Source of the DNA: Mucilaginibacter gotjawali
Lineage (GTDB): Bacteria > Bacteroidota > Bacteroidia > Sphingobacteriales > Sphingobacteriaceae
NCBI RefSeq assembly: GCF_002355435.1
Contig: NZ_AP017313.1
Coordinates: 3,472,001 to 3,536,000 of the forward strand
DNA: 64,000 nucleotides
Direction of reading: 5' to 3'
Shown here: positions 62,528-64,000 of the stretch, in pieces
Numbering within the stretch: position 1 is the stretch's first letter
How the letters are laid out: every line of letters starts with the position of its first letter
Made by a program: the position numbers and the translations under genes
The notes under the pieces: generated by a model
The model's database searches: none
Seen by the model: the letters and a program-made list of their open reading frames with translations, nothing else
What the model was told of the DNA's origin: nothing

Positions 62528-63130
62528 ATGAATCCATTAAATGATCCGGCAGTAATTATTAATTATCACCGGATGATGGTGGGTACCTACGGCATGCAAA
62601 GCAGCCTTGCTTTAGGCTGGCGCGATATGGAGAGCCAACTGGTGCGTTTTGAAGCGCTGGCCGGGATTGCCGGTATGAGCGGATGCAGCGTGCTTGATGC
62701 CGGGTGCGGTTACGGCGATCTGCTCCCTTACCTTATTTCTCGCTATGGCCAGCTGAATTATACAGGGATTGAGCAGATCCCGGAGTTTTTGGATGAAGCC
62801 AGTAAACGCTATGGAAAATATGAAAACGCCGTTTTTATGAACGGCAATTTTGCATTGACAGACTTGCCACGGGCTGATTACGTGCTGGCTAGCGGTTCGT
62901 TAAATTACCGCAGCGAAGATCCTGATTTTATTTTTCGGGTAATTGCAAAGTTATATAGCGCATGCCTGCACGGCTTTGCCTTTAATCTGTTAAGGGCTAT
63001 TGTGCCAAACGGACTCTTGGTTGCTTATAACTGCGAAAAAATAATGGCCTGTTGCAGTAAACTATGCCCTAACGTTAAACTGGTGAACGACTATGCCGAA
63101 GAGGATTTCACAATTTACATGCTGCGCTGA
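62528..63130 (+). CDS. Class I SAM-dependent methyltransferase
   Basis: A 200-residue methyltransferase. Motif I is VLDAGCGYGDLLPYLISRYG near residue 57 and the acidic end of strand 2 is YTGIEQIPEFL. Motif post I is less clear, and the C-terminal half contains cysteines (CCSKLCPNV). The substrate is unknown. It is a single gene. Confidence 0.85.
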   Translation: MNPLNDPAVIINYHRMMVGTYGMQSSLALGWRDMESQLVRFEALAGIAGMSGCSVLDAGCGYGDLLPYLISRYGQLNYTGIEQIPEFLDEASKRYGKYENAVFMNGNFALTDLPRADYVLASGSLNYRSEDPDFIFRVIAKLYSACLHGFAFNLLRAIVPNGLLVAYNCEKIMACCSKLCPNVKLVNDYAEEDFTIYMLR

Positions 63131-63355
63131 TTAAACCGCTCTTAGCCGAAGTTTAAACTTTTTTACGGAAAATCTTGTGTTCCGTGATTTTATTTCAGAA
63201 AAAAATCAGGCAAAGTTATACGGAATAATGGCCGCTATCCTGTGTGAACGCATCATTCTGATATACAATAACCAAATCGGCAGGGTATACAAATTTTCTG
63301 AAAAACAAATACACCAATAAATAAATGTATATTGCGGCCATACATAAAAACAATC

Positions 63356-63547
63356 ATGGCAACAGGAACAGTAAAATTTTTTAATGAGTCAAAAGGCTTC
63401 GGCTTTATTACACCAACAAGCGGTGGCAAAGAAGTATTCGTACACGTTACCGGGCTGATCGATCAGATCCGCGAAAACGATGAAGTAACTTACGAAGTAG
63501 AAGAAGGAAAAAAAGGCCCAAGTGCCGTTAAAGTTAAAATAGCTTAA
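63356..63547 (+). CDS. Cold-shock protein
   Basis: A 63-residue single CSD protein, with RNP1 KGFGFITP near 14 and RNP2 VFVHVTGL near 29, which binds single-stranded RNA and DNA and acts as an RNA chaperone. The start was moved to the ATG at 63356 (MATGTVKFFN); eight extra codons to 63332 would be outside the fold. The second CSD gene follows by six bases. The 225-base spacer before it is a plausible cold-regulated leader but shows no sure structure. Confidence 0.93.
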   Translation: MATGTVKFFNESKGFGFITPTSGGKEVFVHVTGLIDQIRENDEVTYEVEEGKKGPSAVKVKIA

Positions 63548-63553
63548 TACGCA

Positions 63554-64000
63554 TTGGCAAGATCGACAGAAACTTTTAGTAAAAAGGAAAAAGAAAAAGC
63601 CCGTTTAAAGAAGGCCAAAGAGAAAAAGGAAAAAGCCGAAGACCGCAAAGCAAATGGCGGAAAAGGCAAAAGCCTTGAAGATATGATGGCTTATATTGAC
63701 GAGTATGGAAATATTACGTCAACTCCTCCCGATCCGTCAAGGAAAATAAAGATCAATTCTGAAGATATCCAGGTAAGTGTAGCGCGGCAGGAAGACCTGC
63801 CGCACGACACTGTCCGGAACGGTACGGTAACGTTTTTTAACGAAGCGAAGGGCTACGGCTTTATCAAGGATTTGCAAACACAGGAAAGTATTTTTGTGCA
63901 TATCAACGCCTTAACTGAGCCGTTAAAGGAAAACAACCTGGTTACTTTTGAAACAGAGCAGGGCCCGAAAGGGTTATCGGCCATTAAGGTTAAAAAGAAA
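63554..64000 (+). CDS. Basic protein with C-terminal cold-shock domain, truncated by window end
   Basis: 149 codons are visible, with no stop before the edge. A lysine/glutamate-rich helix (about residues 8-45) is followed by a DMMAYIDEYGNITSTPPDP segment, then a CSD from about 95: NGTVTFFNEAKGYGFI and SIFVHINAL. A TTG at 63554 aligns with the usual MARS start of this Bacteroidota family. It probably lies in one transcript with the single-domain cold-shock gene six bases upstream. Confidence 0.85.
   Translation, partial: MARSTETFSKKEKEKARLKKAKEKKEKAEDRKANGGKGKSLEDMMAYIDEYGNITSTPPDPSRKIKINSEDIQVSVARQEDLPHDTVRNGTVTFFNEAKGYGFIKDLQTQESIFVHINALTEPLKENNLVTFETEQGPKGLSAIKVKKK

Overview
The window reads as chromosome of a Bacteroidota bacterium, most likely family Sphingobacteriaceae and close to Mucilaginibacter or Pedobacter. 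This is judged from protein wording, the near absence of Shine-Dalgarno sites, several promoters with the Bacteroidota -7 box TAnnTTTG, some TTG starts, and spacers packed with small palindromic repeats. I see no rRNA, CRISPR array, prophage or intact insertion sequence. There is one intact tRNA gene (Lys, CTT) and one decayed copy of it.

Layout. 1-13.2 kb: the N-terminal part of an exported GH3 glycosidase, an exported SMP-30 lactonase-like protein, the glycerol genes glpD, glpK and glpF, hemA, a lipoprotein globin with a small membrane partner, then GxxExxY, DUF4268, racemase and DUF763 genes. 13.2-32.5 kb: mostly housekeeping (tmk, ppc, FUSC membrane protein, phoH, sugar MFS plus ROK kinase, guaB, a YoeB-type toxin-antitoxin pair, a paired M16 peptidase locus, a RecD-like helicase). 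32.7-37.6 kb: a membrane acyltransferase, DUF3822 with rsmD, and a DeoR regulator divergent from a NUDIX gene. 37.7-43 kb: a four-gene operon matching the mycobacterial decaprenylphosphoryl-arabinose route (UbiA-type phosphoribosyltransferase, DprE1, DprE2, HAD phosphatase), converging on a multi-pass GT-C-like membrane protein. 43-47.3 kb: coaD, NUDIX and pyrE (divergent, with overlapping start codons), SRPBCC, ABC-F. 47.4-48.4 kb: a tRNA-Lys and a 3' partial copy of it bracketing a VapC-type toxin module. 49.4-60.7 kb: an L-rhamnose catabolic cluster (exported YhcH, GntR regulator, rhaT, fused aldolase/dehydrogenase, rhaM, rhaI, FGGY kinase) that runs straight into lutABC, so that rhamnose carbon leaving as L-lactaldehyde and L-lactate can reach pyruvate. 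60.9-64 kb: an M90 peptidase, PhnA-like protein, methyltransferase and two cold-shock-domain genes, the last cut by the window edge.

The spacers are notable. At least five families of non-coding palindromic elements occur, some nested inside one another. Another class of spacer is built from a short unit that differs from locus to locus and is repeated imperfectly in inverted arms. The strongest leads are the DprE1/DprE2 operon with its membrane partner, the tRNA-bracketed toxin module, the overlapping divergent starts of pyrE and the NUDIX gene, the helically phased four-repeat operator in front of deoR/nudK, and the exported globin pair.
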